Made by a program: the position numbers and the translations under genes
Shown: positions 11,890-24,084 of the stretch, one piece after another
Position numbering within the stretch: the stretch's first letter is position 1
Layout of the letters: every line of letters starts with the position of its first letter
Source of the DNA: Icerya purchasi
Taxonomy: Eukaryota; Arthropoda; Insecta; Hemiptera; Monophlebidae
Assembly: GCA_039619475.1 (NCBI GenBank)
Contig: CM077116.1
Location: 274,412,758 to 274,476,757, forward strand
Reading direction: 5' to 3'
Length of the DNA: 64,000 nucleotides
Notes under the pieces: generated by a model
The model's database searches: none
What the model saw: only the letters and a program-made list of their open reading frames with translations
Told to the model about the DNA's origin: nothing

Positions 11890-12460
11890 TAGCCTTTTCT
11901 TGAAAAAGTTCTTCTCCCCCCCGAGCCCCTGAGCCCCCGCCACTCGACCCGCCGGCCGCGCACGCCTACCCGCTGTATTAGGCGCGCACACATGAGCCGT
12001 TTTTTTCCTACACAAGTCAGCGCTGCAAAAAGGCCACGACGCGCATCTGAAAGAAGCAGACACAAGTTGCTCCCCGCCGCGTGGAACGCAGTTGTTCCAG
12101 TTTTCTACAAAACTCCGGAGAAACTGCTCTCTTTCCAGCGTGGATACGAAGAAATCGCCTTGGCGCCCCTGCATAGTTTTCGCTCTTTCACAGTTGCCCA
12201 TGGTCGCAAGCATATTTCACGCTTAATGTATGTAAGAGATGCGCTGTTGACAGAGGCCCTTATTGTTATCATAGCACTGCCGCTGCTGCTGCTAGCAGGC
12301 GCACTTGCAGCTCTCTGGCAATTTCACGAGTCCATTCGTTCGCTGTGTGCGACACGGAATCGGCCGAAAAATAAACACAGACGAGCAGCCGAGGCAAAAA
12401 GGAATAGTCGGAACGCAACGCATCTGTTCGCGTGCTGCTTCGCAAAGGCTTACAAATGAC
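11890..12460 (+). other. CpG-rich island with a 155-codon hypothetical frame
   Basis: A sharp rise in G+C and CpG in otherwise AT-rich DNA. Long open frames exist on both strands here, which is expected of GC-rich DNA and weakens any single one. The longest, 11992-12459 on the plus strand, begins ATGAGCCG. It is basic at the N-terminus, has a hydrophobic stretch around residues 85-107 that could span a membrane (LLTEALIVIIALPLLLLAGA), then a basic, Arg-rich C-terminus. I recognise no family. The island could instead be a promoter, a 5' exon or a non-coding RNA. Confidence 0.3.
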
Positions 12461-14597
12461 CTTAATATGAAGTGGACTAACACGTAAGAGTGTAGGCCAC
12501 TTATATGGTATTCGACTCTTGCGCACACAATTTCGGGTAATAACGAAATGATGAAGAGTTCGTTCCAGGTGCTCGCACAGTACAATCAAGGAACTCACTT
12601 CACTGATCAGTGGGGGTCCTTCGAAGCGAAGGCGCGAGCTACCAACTCTTTTATCCTCTATCGGCGGAATATCCTATATTCCATGAAGGCGCACCACGCT
12701 TCGAAGCACAGAATGGCCCGGTAGAAGAGTGTTTGAATAGATAAAAACTGTGTTTCGCTGTTCCGCTTTGCTGGCCAGACGCTGACTTTATGATGATCCT
12801 ACTATTCGGAATTTTCTGCTAAATTGCCTGTTGTTGATCGATTGTCCGCGAATATTATAGGATAATAATTTCGAACGGTGTTTGCAAATGGTGCTTTCCG
12901 GACTACACTGGTGTTCGCTTCTTGACTAATTCCGAGAAGTGGTGGTCCCGAAATTTTACATTTAAAATTTTCAACGAACCGGAAGCTTAAAGAAACAAAG
13001 TTTGAAATTCGAATCGTTTGTTTTTCTTTTTTTCCTTTTTTTTTTGTCTTTTCCTAACCCGGATTCTATTTAGAAAACCACCACTTACTTCCTATTTTTG
13101 CTGTCAACTCTAATTTATCTCCGTATTTTGAACGTTGTATTCTAATTCTGTTTTGTTTTTTCCTTTGCCTGCACGCCATACTCTTAATGATTTTCTATGT
13201 GTATACCTGATTTTGCTGCATATTTAATTCATCTCTGTCTGCGATTTATTGAGGAAATTCGCACATCTTCATCTCGCATGTTTCGCGCTGATCACACCTC
13301 TTGTTATTCTTATTCTTTTAGACCAAGTTGTATATAGGTCGCGCTCTTATGCGTATGTTTCGAGCGGACGGTCTGTTTAAATTAATCCTTTGTCGTCATT
13401 AAAATGTCGCGCCAATAATATATAGCGTTGTTTTATTCTATGCTTATCCTAGATATTGATCTATCGGGTACCATTTACACATCCGAAACGCGAAAACGCT
13501 CCTATTCGCTAATGCGGTACCAACTAATAATAGCTCGCAATAAACAATATCGCAAAAACAATAACAGTATATATTAGGACAGTTTTGAATATTACGGCTC
13601 GTTTTAAATGATACCTCGCAGGACCGTGCCCAGAATTTTGAAACGAAAGGGTTTGAACAATTTTTTTCGCATATTTATTTTATAAATAACAATAAATTTT
13701 TCACTAATATTCGTAATATTAATAATTTACATAATTTTGATTTATATGTATTAATAATTTACATAAATGAATTACCCCGTATATGAACATTAATAAAAAT
13801 TACACATATGTGTTATTGACTATACTTGTAATAAAAAAAAATTGAATAAAATATTAATGAACTGCCTAAAAATATGCAGCATATTTTTTCTTTTTCTTTT
13901 TTTTCTTCTTCAATATAAGAACACCCTAAAAAATCATCAATATTTATTTTAAATTTTTGATTTTTTTCAGATTTTTGTACATTTATAATAACTATTTCAG
14001 TTCTAATATTGGGGGGGGGGGTTAACCAACCATGTGGACACGGGTTTGGCTCCTCGTATGAAGACAAAAGAAAATTGAAATGCGTTAGCGCGAAAGGAAA
14101 TTTACGGCAGCCGCAGAAAAATATATACAGTACAAAAAAAAAAGAACCATTCGAAAAATGTTTCCATTCTGATCTTATCGATTAAAAATTTACGTGACGT
14201 TTTCTTTTTTTTTTTTTCTGTATATAAAACAGTACAAAATTGTAGACGATTCGATACATTAATAAATTGGCTCATTTAGTGAAAATAAGATGATGCAATA
14301 AATTCGTTCGGCGTAAAAAAGTTCGTCTAAGAGATGATTAGTCACGTAGTTCTTTTTAATTTTCCGATTCATTATTAATGTCAAAAAAATTATTTTTCCG
14401 ATGATTAATTAATTATTATCTAAAATGTTTAATTTCGCAGAGAAATTTAAATTACTCGCTATCTTGTTTTTGAAGTTAACCGCGAAACATACGTATTTTG
14501 CAATGGACTGTTGTTTTTTTTCCGGTTAACTTTAACACATCATATTGTTCGGGTTCATCGGAACATTTGTTACTTACGTTTCCTCTATGTGGAGGAT
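12461..14597. other. Non-coding stretch, possible small insertion at 13.6-14.06 kb
   Basis: Mostly AT-rich. The piece from about 13620 (GACCGTGCCCAGAATTTTG) to about 14055 (an 11-G run followed by a GGTTAACCAACCATG block) differs in texture from its flanks and could be a small transposon. I could not find matching terminal inverted repeats or a duplication, so this is not called as an element. Confidence 0.4.
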
Positions 14598-15010
14598 GTA
14601 ATTTACATAGACTTCCAGAAGGCATTTGTTAAAATGAATTTGGTTTTTCGCAAAACTTATTGAAATTGTTTGATAGTTATCTACAAAAGATAGGCAACAG
14701 TACGTACAGATTAAATGTTGTATGTCAACTTATTTTTTTTTTTTTGTCATGTTCCTCAGGTGTACCACGAGGTTCCATTTTAGGACCCTTCCTGTTTTTG
14801 TTGCTTATAAATAACTCATCCGATGGATGCTGTGCAGCATTCGAAAATACTTGTGTATGCTGATAACGCAAAATTGTTTATGGAGATAAAAAATCTATAT
14901 GGTGATAAAAAATATTGTATGTAGCATATAAATTAATTACAGTTAGATATTACGCGTTGGAGTGTAACTAATATGTCGTTAGTAAATAAAAATAAATGTT
15001 TTTAGACTAT
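14598..15010 (+). pseudogene. CR1/L2-like reverse transcriptase fragment
   Basis: A decayed piece of a non-LTR retrotransposon RT, visible across all three frames. Near 14605 it reads DVIYIDFQKAFVKMN, the RT motif A region (normally DFQKAFDKVNH). At 14758 it reads SGVPRGSILGPFLFLLLINN (motif B). At about 14848 it reads ILVYADNAKLF, the catalytic YADD box with its second Asp changed to Asn, followed by an LQLDITRW block at about 14938. About 10 residues of frame are lost to a T-run at 14731-14740. It is non-functional: frameshifts, stops and a catalytic substitution. The clade assignment is by motif style only. It directly precedes the tail of a different LINE. Confidence 0.75.
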
Positions 15011-15017
15011 TTTATAC

Positions 15018-15485
15018 TTGGAAACAGAAAAACGCATCACAGTATTTGCAATTAAAAATGAATTAAAGGTAGAACAAACTTTCGAAAAAATCACATATAT
15101 AAACATGAAATATATAGTAGAGAATAAAATAACAGACAGACAATTCAAAAAATTTATCATAGAAGAATATGTGGAGAAATTTGAAGCGGTATGGACGAAT
15201 CATAGTGGAATAACGAAGGCTTTTTCCCCAACATTCAAGCAGAGATTAAACAACAATTATTATACACCAAATTACTTCAATGTACAATTTATATCAGGCC
15301 ATGGGAATTAAAAAATATATCTGAAAAGATTCAAGATAGCAGAAACCGAAAATTACATTGAAGACAGTGTCCAGCATATACTGAATGGATTTAAGATTTT
15401 AAACATGGAGATCGCGGAGGAGTGTGGAGAATTGGTGCTGGAAAAAATAAATATATTCAATAATTTGGCTAAAAAGGAATTGTAA
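15018..15485 (+). pseudogene. C-terminal tail of an R1-like LINE
   Basis: One frame (15018-15311) followed after an in-frame stop by more of the same frame. Around residue 55 it has EKFEAVWTNHSGITK, then YTPNYFNVQFISGHG, then a YLKRFKIAE block and SVQHILNGF. This corresponds to the region downstream of the RT in R1-clade ORF2, which usually ends in a CCHC motif (GHG-x-F-x-x-YL ... H-x-L/F ... C). The cysteines are lost here. The minus-strand element at 52.7-55.3 kb contains the same block (YTPNFFNVQFLIRHG), so the two are related. It is 5'-truncated at about 15018. Confidence 0.75.
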
Positions 15486-16052
15486 TACAGAAAATACAAT
15501 ATCAATTTTAATATTATAATATGTTAAGATAAGATTAATGATTGTACAATGTAGAGGGGAGGCAAAACTTAATTGGATGGTTTCCACCGCTAACCACATT
15601 AAATCTTTATATGTAAAAAGTAACGATTAAAAATTAACAGTTATTCCTGATTCATTCGCTATTCGCCGCTATTTCCAAACGAAAATTGTTAAGCTCCGAA
15701 TCAGGAAGAATAAGGGCCAAACGAGCATCGCGAACAAACGGGCAAAGTCAACTAGAAAGTTTAGAAGGAAAAAAAAAACGTGGAAATTTAAACGGATATA
15801 TTAATACGCGCGCATGACCGTCGGCAACAGGTAGTTAAATAAGTTTTCAACTCTCCACCGCTAATATTATGTGATACTTTTTTTTTTTTGTTAATTTTCC
15901 AATTTGTCATTTTTATTTAATCTTTATTTTAATTAATCAAGTCATTTGTTTGTTCAAGAAGAAAGGGGGGCGCAAATGGGGAAAAAAAAAGTTTTATTTA
16001 GTTATTAATAAAACGGAAATATATTTTGTTTTCTATAACAAATTACTCATAA
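15486..16052. other. AT-rich non-coding stretch
   Basis: Follows the R1-like tail and may include its 3' UTR. Homopolymer runs only (for example A8 at about 15770 and T11 at about 15880). No gene seen. Confidence 0.4.
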
Positions 16053-16278
16053 TTGTAGAGGAGGTAATTTTTACATCAATATAAGACAATTATTTGATTT
16101 TTATTAAATACCCGACGCGTTTCGAAAGCAAAGCTAATCACGAGAATTATTATAATATATATTATAATAATATAATAACTCCCGTGATCATGAAGCTTTG
16201 CCTTCGAAACGCGTCGGGTATTTAATAAGAATTAAATAATCGTTTTAAATCGATGTAAAAAATTACTTGCTGTACAAT
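16053..16278. mobile_element. Foldback / MITE-like inverted repeat
   Basis: Two arms of about 110 bp face each other around an AT-rich centre near 16165. Each arm contains, from outside in, a GTAATTTTT-ACATC block, AATTATTT, TATTAAATACCCGACGCG, TTTCGAAAGCAAAGCT or its partner, and CACG with AATTATTATAATA. The central 60 bp of each arm is almost identical. No coding sequence. One arm is also found at 1847-1938. Such a structure would extrude a long hairpin. The mobilising transposase is unknown. Confidence 0.85.
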
Positions 16279-17770
16279 AAACATAAACAATCAGCGTAAT
16301 AAACGGATATATTAATTACTCGTAATATGCTACAGAAATAATCGATATTGACTGCGAAAACTCCATCAACATCCGAACAGTGATTTTTAGGAATAACACT
16401 GATTTACACATATACTTATAATATATACATACATACAGATGTATAATTTCTTGAATGATACACACATTGTTTTTCTTGTGCATATATGAGTTATAATATA
16501 ACTGGGGGGAACTTGCCGGCCAATTCCTGACGATATCCTTTCAAACTTCTTCATTTCAGATATGCGCCAGTTATGCAGCAAAATATAGCAGTAAATTTAT
16601 AATGATATAATCAAATAGCCGATTATATTTAAAAATAGGCATTTCTTTACAAATTTTTTTGACCAATCAGAACGCACGTAAAAATAAAACTAAAATTTAT
16701 TTTCAATAATTTACTTTCGGAACAGTAATTTCCATTACCAAAAAATATTTATAAAGATCCGATGAATGAAAAAAAAAAAAAAAAAAGAGAATTTAATGTT
16801 TAAATGTTCATGGATTGAAAAAGTTATAGTTTAAATATTTAAGAGATAATACTTTTTAAAAAGAAAATGTAAATACTCTTACATGAAATTCCTGTCGAAC
16901 TGTTAAAAATTATTGATAAAGTGGTCCCGAAACAACCGATCAATATTTAACACGAGGACGCGAAGTGCGTACAGAGAAAATAATTAATGTTAGGACAATT
17001 CGATAAGTCCGAATTCATTTATTATTACAAATGACAGAATCTTTAACACTCTTGCCTACTTACAATTAGATGCCGTTGATGTAAAAGATAGATGGCAGTT
17101 AATAAATATACACCAATACAACTTTCTCCATTCGTAATAATATCGTTCGTAGTTGTAAATTAATTTTTCTTACAATAATACGTTTGTTTCTAATAATCGA
17201 AAAATTACATCATTATTTACTTGCGCAGAAGTAAAATGAGTTTGTATAGATCATTTCGTAATTACAGTGGGTGAATTTAAGTCGTCGGCAGAATAAAATA
17301 TATCGACTTTATTGGGTAATCGATGTCATTAATAATCGCTAGAACGGTCGGATTACTCACGCATCGATTATTTACACGAGTATGATCGAAAATCAAATGA
17401 TTTTAATCATTCTCTAAAGTGAAGTTATTCGATATCTGTCAACAGGAATATTCGAATAGAGGTAGAATCGAGCAGCCAACTGAAATGGATGGCTTAGCGA
17501 AAATTTGAAGAAAAAAACCAAAAATAATAACTCTCGAGGAAATGAAAAGAAAAATTTTTATATTCAAAAATGAATACCGATGGGGGGGGGGAGTCATAAA
17601 CACTTCCTGTTATGTTGGCCCGATAAAGGAGAGTGTTTATACAGTTCACGAATTGTATAAAATATGCGGTTCAAACAGTTCGTGAAAAATATGCATTGCG
17701 TATTGTATAGTTCTCACGTAACTAAGACGAAATACAAATGTTTAATTTAGACGACTTCGTATTTTTTATT
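16279..17770. other. Non-coding stretch
   Basis: AT-rich, with an A-run near 16770-16786 and a 10-G tract at 17582-17591. No supported gene. Confidence 0.5.
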
Positions 17771-17777
17771 ATTTCAG

Positions 17778-17902
17778 CTAATGAGGTGAAAGTGGTTGGG
17801 CTGTTCCGCTGCACCCGATCAGAATGCGTTGTTCTGATGGGTCTGTTGACTCCGCACTTGGACAAATGTCAGGGCGAGTTGTGTGTTCTTTGTAACATGT
17901 GA
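17778..17902 (+). CDS. Possible terminal exon, cysteine-rich (weak)
   Basis: A good 3' splice-site context (polypyrimidine-type TTTTTTATTATTTCAG) ends at 17777. It is followed by a GC-richer 41-codon open frame from 17780 to a TGA at 17900-17902. The peptide contains two short Cys pairs, RCTRSEC and CQGELCVLC, suggestive of a metal-binding fold, but I cannot match it to a family. The composition differs from the AT-rich flanks. It could be a terminal exon, a pseudo-exon or chance. No upstream exon was identified. Confidence 0.2.
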
Positions 17903-20900
17903 TCATGACTTTCAGCTGTATGTCCTATTCTTAACTAATTAATAGTTGCGATTCAGTACGTGGTCTGTTAATTGACGGTCATCACGGTTCAACCATCGGT
18001 TTTATTTAAGGCGAGAACCGTAGTCTTTCATCTCTAATCATTGCGTCATTGCTCAATCGTCCTCTCCGATAGAAGCGCATCAAACGTCCCTAAAGCTAAC
18101 ATGGTAGAACGGGTTTCTAAATTCGCTCGCTCACTCACTGAGATTGGAACAACCCGTAAAAACATAACATAGTCTATCTGGTAACAACAGGGCCTTTGAA
18201 TTTTTTGTAGGACTGATTCTTTCATTCTGTACTATTGTAATCTTTCTATCGTTGTCAGCTGTAATAGATTAGTCAATTTTTTTTGTTGAGACTCGAATTT
18301 TTAAGTATCTCTGGAGGCAAAACAGGAAAGCGAAACAACATTTCAACATCCATTGCTGAACATGTATTTAATATCGAATCCCTCATTGATTTTTCATCCA
18401 TTTCATAAGACGTACGCTGTTGATAATCATTTACCTAGTCAAAACCGGTCAGCACACGTTTCCTGAAATTTTGACATCCGGTTAACAATATGTTGCGACA
18501 GCTTTTTGTCTTAACTCTTCCGATGTCGTTTCGGAGAAAAATAGAAATATATTTGTATTGATCATCGGTAGCCTATTAATTACTGCGCCGGAAGAGGAGA
18601 GATACTCTATATTTATATAAAATCTTGTTGTTTATTTTTCGGCGTAAGTCGTATGGAAACGCAGGTATGTCAGGTAAGAAAAGTCAAAATTGATAAAACT
18701 GTTAAATCTATTATTGTAGGTAGATGATGTAAATCTATATGACACGTCGCACGGAGAGAGACGGGGTTTAGAAGTATAGCAGTTTAAGATCAAATGAAAA
18801 AATAAAATTGGATTTGAGGCATTCTCTAGTGCTCCTGATTTGGATTCCCAGAAATACTGTCGTCTATTTATTACAGTTGAAATGTTTGAAAAATGTTCGC
18901 TTTAATTACGAAATATGCGTTAGATTTTATTAATTATAAGCTTTCCGATACGATGGTTTAATGGAGTAAATTGCGTTTTTAAATTCAAAGTTTAAGATTT
19001 TTTGATCGTTGAAATCGTGAAACAATTCAGAAAATACGAACGATCGTTTAACTTTCTTTTTTTTTTTTTAAATTTCCCATTATTAGCACAAGGGGAGAGA
19101 ACCAGTTCGTTTAATGGCCAGTTGAAGAGTATGAGGTTTTTTTTTTTTTTTCTCGTTTAAATGTTTAACACTATTTGTAATGCGCTATTAGGACTTTTTT
19201 TTTTTTTTCCTGATTTAGATGTTAGCCGGACAACCTTAAAAATTAATTTCTAAAAGAAAAAGTAATTCTCTTACCGTACTGTAATTCAAAAGTTTTACAT
19301 GCGATGATTATCTTACAATTTTATTTCTCCAAACAGTGTTAAATCCGTGAAGAGACGCGAAAACTGAAAGCTTAAAGTACATTTTAAAGCGCGCGTTTCT
19401 TGTTATTTGTGCGAATTACATCACGTTGCTTTTTGGTTTTCAGAGTATTTCCATGTCAAGTTAGAAGTCAGGTCGTTTTTCATAAATGCTCATCCCCTCC
19501 TTTGTAGCGTCGCGTTTCAGGCCACGTCACTAAGCGCATGATAGTTCCGCCGAGAAAAAGCATATAGAACTTCTTGCTGACTTCAAATATCACCGGTTTA
19601 ATTGTAATTTTCGCCTGATACCTCGTGACGTTATCGCAGCCCGTGTGTATTGCGTTATCGCTGTTATTCGAAAGCTATTTTTTCGGACCAAAAGCGTTTT
19701 AGGGGATATGTACTTCGTGTATGTCTTTTTTTTTTTTTTTTTACAAAGTGTAAAATTTTCATTCAAATTTCTTTCTCCCCGGATCCTTTTCATTTGGTGA
19801 AAATTTCTTTAAAAAAAATTTTATTTTTCTCTCTTTATTTTTCGGATTTTAACAGAGCGCGCGTTAGTCTAGCATTCATGAGATAAAAACGCCTTTTTTA
19901 TTGATAATACATATATCGGAGACCACACACGTCTGGTATTCGTTTGAATTATTTACGAAACAGATGTAATGGAAGGAAATAAAAAATTACAAAGTCTCAT
20001 TCCGATCAAAAAACCATTTTTCGAAAAAAGTTTTTTTTTTTTTTTTAAAAGTCCTGTAATTTTAAAAGTTCCGGGGAATCACTGTAGAAAAACGTACGAA
20101 AAAATATGTTCTTTTTTTCTTTTTTTTTTTTTAGTTTCAATCATACATACTTGTGTATATGATTACGTTTTTACAATTAGTAGTAATAGTTGTACTCGTT
20201 GTTATTCACTCTTTTTAGCTATTGTTTAATTTCAATTAAACCTGTTTATGTTCTCTTTAATAATTAATCAAACATTAGTTACGGGGTAGAATTAAATCAA
20301 GTGTTTGGCTTTTGTCGGCTTTTTTAGAATTCCGTATGGATAAGCATACGCTCGCATGATTTATAGCCTCCGTGACGGACCTGTGTCCGCAAAAAAGAAT
20401 CGACTATAGTGAACAAGGCAATGCGGAACAAAAGCGACTTTTTTTTTTTTATCACGTCTTGTTTATCGACGAAGGAAGAAAATGTCAAAACATTGTTGAG
20501 GTCGTAAATTTTGCCCAACACGAGCGTTTGTTTTTAGCGTTTTTCACTTTTTGGGGCTCCTTTTTTTTTTTTCTGGGCAAATTATCCCACAATAATATCG
20601 ACAATTAGGCTGCGCCGTTTTTTGTTGAAGTTTGTGGCTTCAACAATAAACAAGGGCCATAAAATTACGCACGCAGAGTCGAAGAAGAACAAATGGAAAG
20701 CCGAACAAAAGTAATAAATCGAAAAAGGTTCAACAAATTATATTCGAAAAACTGTGAGTATTTTTTTTGACCAATTGCCCGTTCGCCCTTTTAGAAAACC
20801 GAATCTTTTTTTCGCTTTTCTATTTTCTCCACATCGAACCTTCTTAAAGGAGAAAAGAAAAAAAGATATCTTCGGCGGAAGATACGGACCGAGGAAAAAT

Positions 20901-22344
20901 AGACGCTATCTTTACTGGGTGTGTTTTTTCACCCTTACGAATCGGTGAAATAAACGCCGGTGGTAATTGTGACATATAATTACGATACGTCCAACTGTGT
21001 CCGAACAATGTAGGTGACAATATAGGTATGCGCGCACAGGTCTAGTCCGTCTTTGGAAAAATATTTTCGATAGATTATGCCGTAATTTTCTGAATTACAC
21101 CGCGATATTGCTGATGGCAGCGAGAAATGCGAAATACGAAATGTGGTAATGTGATTTTCGACTAAATATTCGATATATTTGAATGCAACGCGGCCCAATT
21201 GCAATAAAAACTAGTAAAGTGAAATATGGTGGAAAAGGCGAACGAGGAAAAGTAATTTAGTTCGCCTTATCTTTTTTTCGTAATTTCGATGATGCCGAAT
21301 GCGGTAATTTGTTTTCGCCGGGAATTTTGCCCGGAAAATTAATTTGAAAAAGCCATCGACGTTCATTGAAATTTCGGCGAAATTTTTTATCGAGGAATAT
21401 GAAATAGAATTTTTTCGATAGTCCATTTGCTGCGAGCTGGCGCTGGTTGAAAAAATTATAATTCGCGTTAAATTAACGAAAAGTTTTTGTTCTCTTTCCG
21501 TAATCGTAGTTTGACGAATTTACTTTTAAATACGCGCACGTGTAATAAATGCGCCTTTATTCGATGTTTAATTAATTTTGCACTGTACCGACGCGAAGTG
21601 CTTATAATGTAACATTCTCTTCGTAATTTCCGGAAACTTTCTCTGCTAATTTCGTCACAAGTTATAATAACTAACGAAAATATAAATGAAAGCGAGCGAA
21701 AAATAAATATCAAGTCGGAGTAGAACAAGTTAGTATAGAACGCAGCAAAATATTTAAACTTTAAAAAATGTAAAATGCCTGAGAGGTATTCTTTAAGGCG
21801 ACTTAAATTATTTCTCCTCGCTCTTCTTGTCGACAATTTCGCTATACCAGTTTTTATCGCAATGGGGGCCGCATTGCATTTAAATATCAAATTTTTAATA
21901 AAAATCACACTTCCACATTTGGACAACGGGTCTTATATTGTGCACGGATACAATAGCTTTCTTCCTAAAAAAATTATCATCTTTTTTTTTAAAGTTTCAT
22001 CGAATTATTCATTAGTCTAAACAGCGAAAGAAAAATTGACGGTGCCTAAAAATCCGCTTTATCGTTTCCTTGCCTTTTTTTTGATTTCTCTTTTTTTCTT
22101 TTTTCTTTTTTTAATTGTTCCAAAAAAGAGATAAAATGTGGTTTTACAAAAATTCCGTGTATCACCATAATAATTCAGCTTGAACACCGCTATCTGTCGC
22201 AACGGAATGGTGATACTTTTTCGTCGTCGATTTCAGTTACATGTTGGTATCGTTGCAGCATATTTCAAAAAAAAATCCTTAGACAAATAATGTTTTTTGT
22301 AGTCAGTTCGTTATTAAATGTCATATTTTCAAAGAAAATTTTAT
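17903..22344. other. Long non-coding stretch
   Basis: No recognisable gene or element over 4.4 kb. It carries many A/T runs, including T13 at 19139-19151, T11-12 at about 19196-19208 and T16 at 19726-19741. The largest open frame (minus, 21468-21926, 152 codons) is Lys/Arg/Phe-rich and overlaps another on the plus strand; it resembles no protein I know and is probably chance. 18.6-18.7 kb and 21.2-21.5 kb show only simple unique sequence. Confidence 0.45.
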
Positions 22345-22640
22345 ATGCATATAAGCATTATATCAAATTGTATATAATATGTGGGTGTATGTGTGCGTGC
22401 GTGTGCATATATATATATATATATATATATTAATTACAACGTAATTCTTAGGCTACCCCCCCCCCCCCCCCTTAGAAAAAATGTCCCAATTTTATGTAAC
22501 GTTTGTTATATTTTATAGGATTTTTGTGATTATGTTATTATATTCATATGAACCGATTTAGGATTACGTTGTAAATTTTGATCATTTTATACAAAGTATA
22601 GAAGAGAAAGAAATGTAAGCAAGGGTGGTCAAAGGACACA
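22345..22640. repeat. Dispersed repeat R2, copy 2
   Basis: Same block order as 3757-4115: a TG/AT microsatellite (AT run at 22407-22430), TTAATTACAACGTAATTCTT, a 16-C run at 22456-22471, AAAATGTCCCAATTTTATGT, ATTTTATAGGATTTTTGTGA, and ACGTTGTAAATTTTGATCAT. In copy 1 the C run is replaced by only a few pyrimidines, so the C tract expanded after the copies separated. A second (TA)n tract at 22669-22690 lies just beyond. Confidence 0.75.
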
Positions 22641-22889
22641 GCCCCTTGCGAGACCAAAATGGCTGAGTTATATATATATATATATATATAACATCATTAC
22701 TTAAGGCTTACTTTGTTTCTGATGATATGTGACAGACTTATACTTAAAAAATAAATATACTCATGTGTATTTATTTTAGAAACCCACCGACAAGTCAACT
22801 GACTTGTTGGGGACTAAGATATCGCGCATGGTTTAAAAAAAAAAAAAATACAATACTAAATCGCACAATTTTAATAATATAAACCTTTT

Positions 22890-23742
22890 ATTCTCCCCGT
22901 TTTTAATTTTTCCGAATCTTTTCGTCTTCCTCCTTTCTGTTTTATTTTCGCAAATGAATTAATGACTATCCTACGTGCAATTATTTATATCTCCTCCTAC
23001 CGTAACTTTTCCCACTATCTGATAATATTTGACTCGATGAGTGCCTTTAAGGCTATTAGTTTACCTCTTCCCCCTCCCTCTTCAGGCTTCATCATTCTTC
23101 GCATAAGATCTCTCATTTACAATCTTTTCTTTAATCGCTCTATCCGCATTGATCTGCTGTGAGTTCCTGGTATCCTAAAGTCATCCGAGGGTAACGAAAT
23201 AGCAGACGCTTTGGCTCAGCTTGCTGCCCGCTCCCGCTTTTACTCTAATACTAATCTATTGTCCTTAAGTAAGAAATTTCACTTTAAATTTTGGTCGGAT
23301 ATGTACCCTTCCCTTTTTACCAATGATAGTTCCTTCTACCTCTCAATTCAACCAAAAACCTTCCTACTAATTCTTGGTTCTCAGAATTTCCTTCTTTTCC
23401 ATGTTCTGTTATTGTCCCTATTATTCGGCTACGCTTCAATCACACTTTCTATTGCCTTCTTCCCGTTATCGTCTCTAACCGCTCCTTATTGTCCTCTACA
23501 TCGTAACGGAGCAGTTGTTTGTGATGCTAATCACATTTGCTCTTTCTACCGAACGCTCTTCCTTTTATTTACTCCCTTTAAAGTCAAGGTTTCCTGCTCC
23601 CTACTGTACTTCCTATATCCTGTCCATTCCGTCTCAGTCTGTTATTCCTGCCATTTTCGGTCGAATTAAGTTTTAATTAGTTATCTCTTCTTCCTATTGT
23701 TTCTGGGTGAGGTCCCTGGTTGACGAGCACCCCCCCCCCCCA
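22890..23742 (+). pseudogene. RNase H-tailed LINE remnant, 3' end
   Basis: Decayed RNase H domain and downstream tail of a non-LTR retrotransposon. Near 22951 ANELMTILRAIIYI corresponds to the T-A-E-L helix that carries the catalytic Glu. At about 23016 LIIFDSMSAFKAI is the S-D-S motif. At about 23160 VPGILKSSEGNEIADALAQL matches V-P-G-H-x-G-I-x-G-N-E-x-A-D-x-LA, with a preceding TGA stop. After it comes a CPLHRNGAVVCDANHI block typical of the C-terminal Cys/His region. It ends at a 12-C tract (23730-23741). The same tail family occurs on the minus strand at 40.4-41.1 kb. No RT for this copy is attached upstream. Confidence 0.75.
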
Positions 23743-24084
23743 AATATAAACCTTCAAGAGATAATAAATACAACAGATGAAATTAATTGAAGTGAAATAA
23801 TCAGTCTGATCTTAATGAAGCAACTCTACCTTTTTTTTTTTTTTTTTAGTTAGTTACATCGATCTTTAGATAGAATTTTAATGTATATAAAAATGTCTAT
23901 AAATCAAAGTAATCTGTGTGGTTTCCGAATGAAATCAAAAATAAATTTTTTTCTTAAGGTTAAATGCGGAAGCACTCATTGTAGGATTGGCAATCGGAAT
24001 GTTTACGTTAAATTTAGTCAATAGCTGTGTCATAAAACGATTAATTGGAATGTCGTAACTCTGTATAGATAAAACGGAATTAGA
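23743..24084. other. Short AT-rich spacer
   Basis: Contains a T17 run near 23831-23847 and no coding frame. It separates two LINE remnants. Confidence 0.45.

Noticed and set aside
13613..14060. Possible hAT-like or MITE insertion
   Set aside because: The terminal sequences do not form a clear inverted repeat and no target duplication was found.
21468..21926. 152-codon minus-strand frame
   Set aside because: Lys/Arg/Phe-rich, AT-driven composition, an overlapping frame on the other strand and no recognisable domain.
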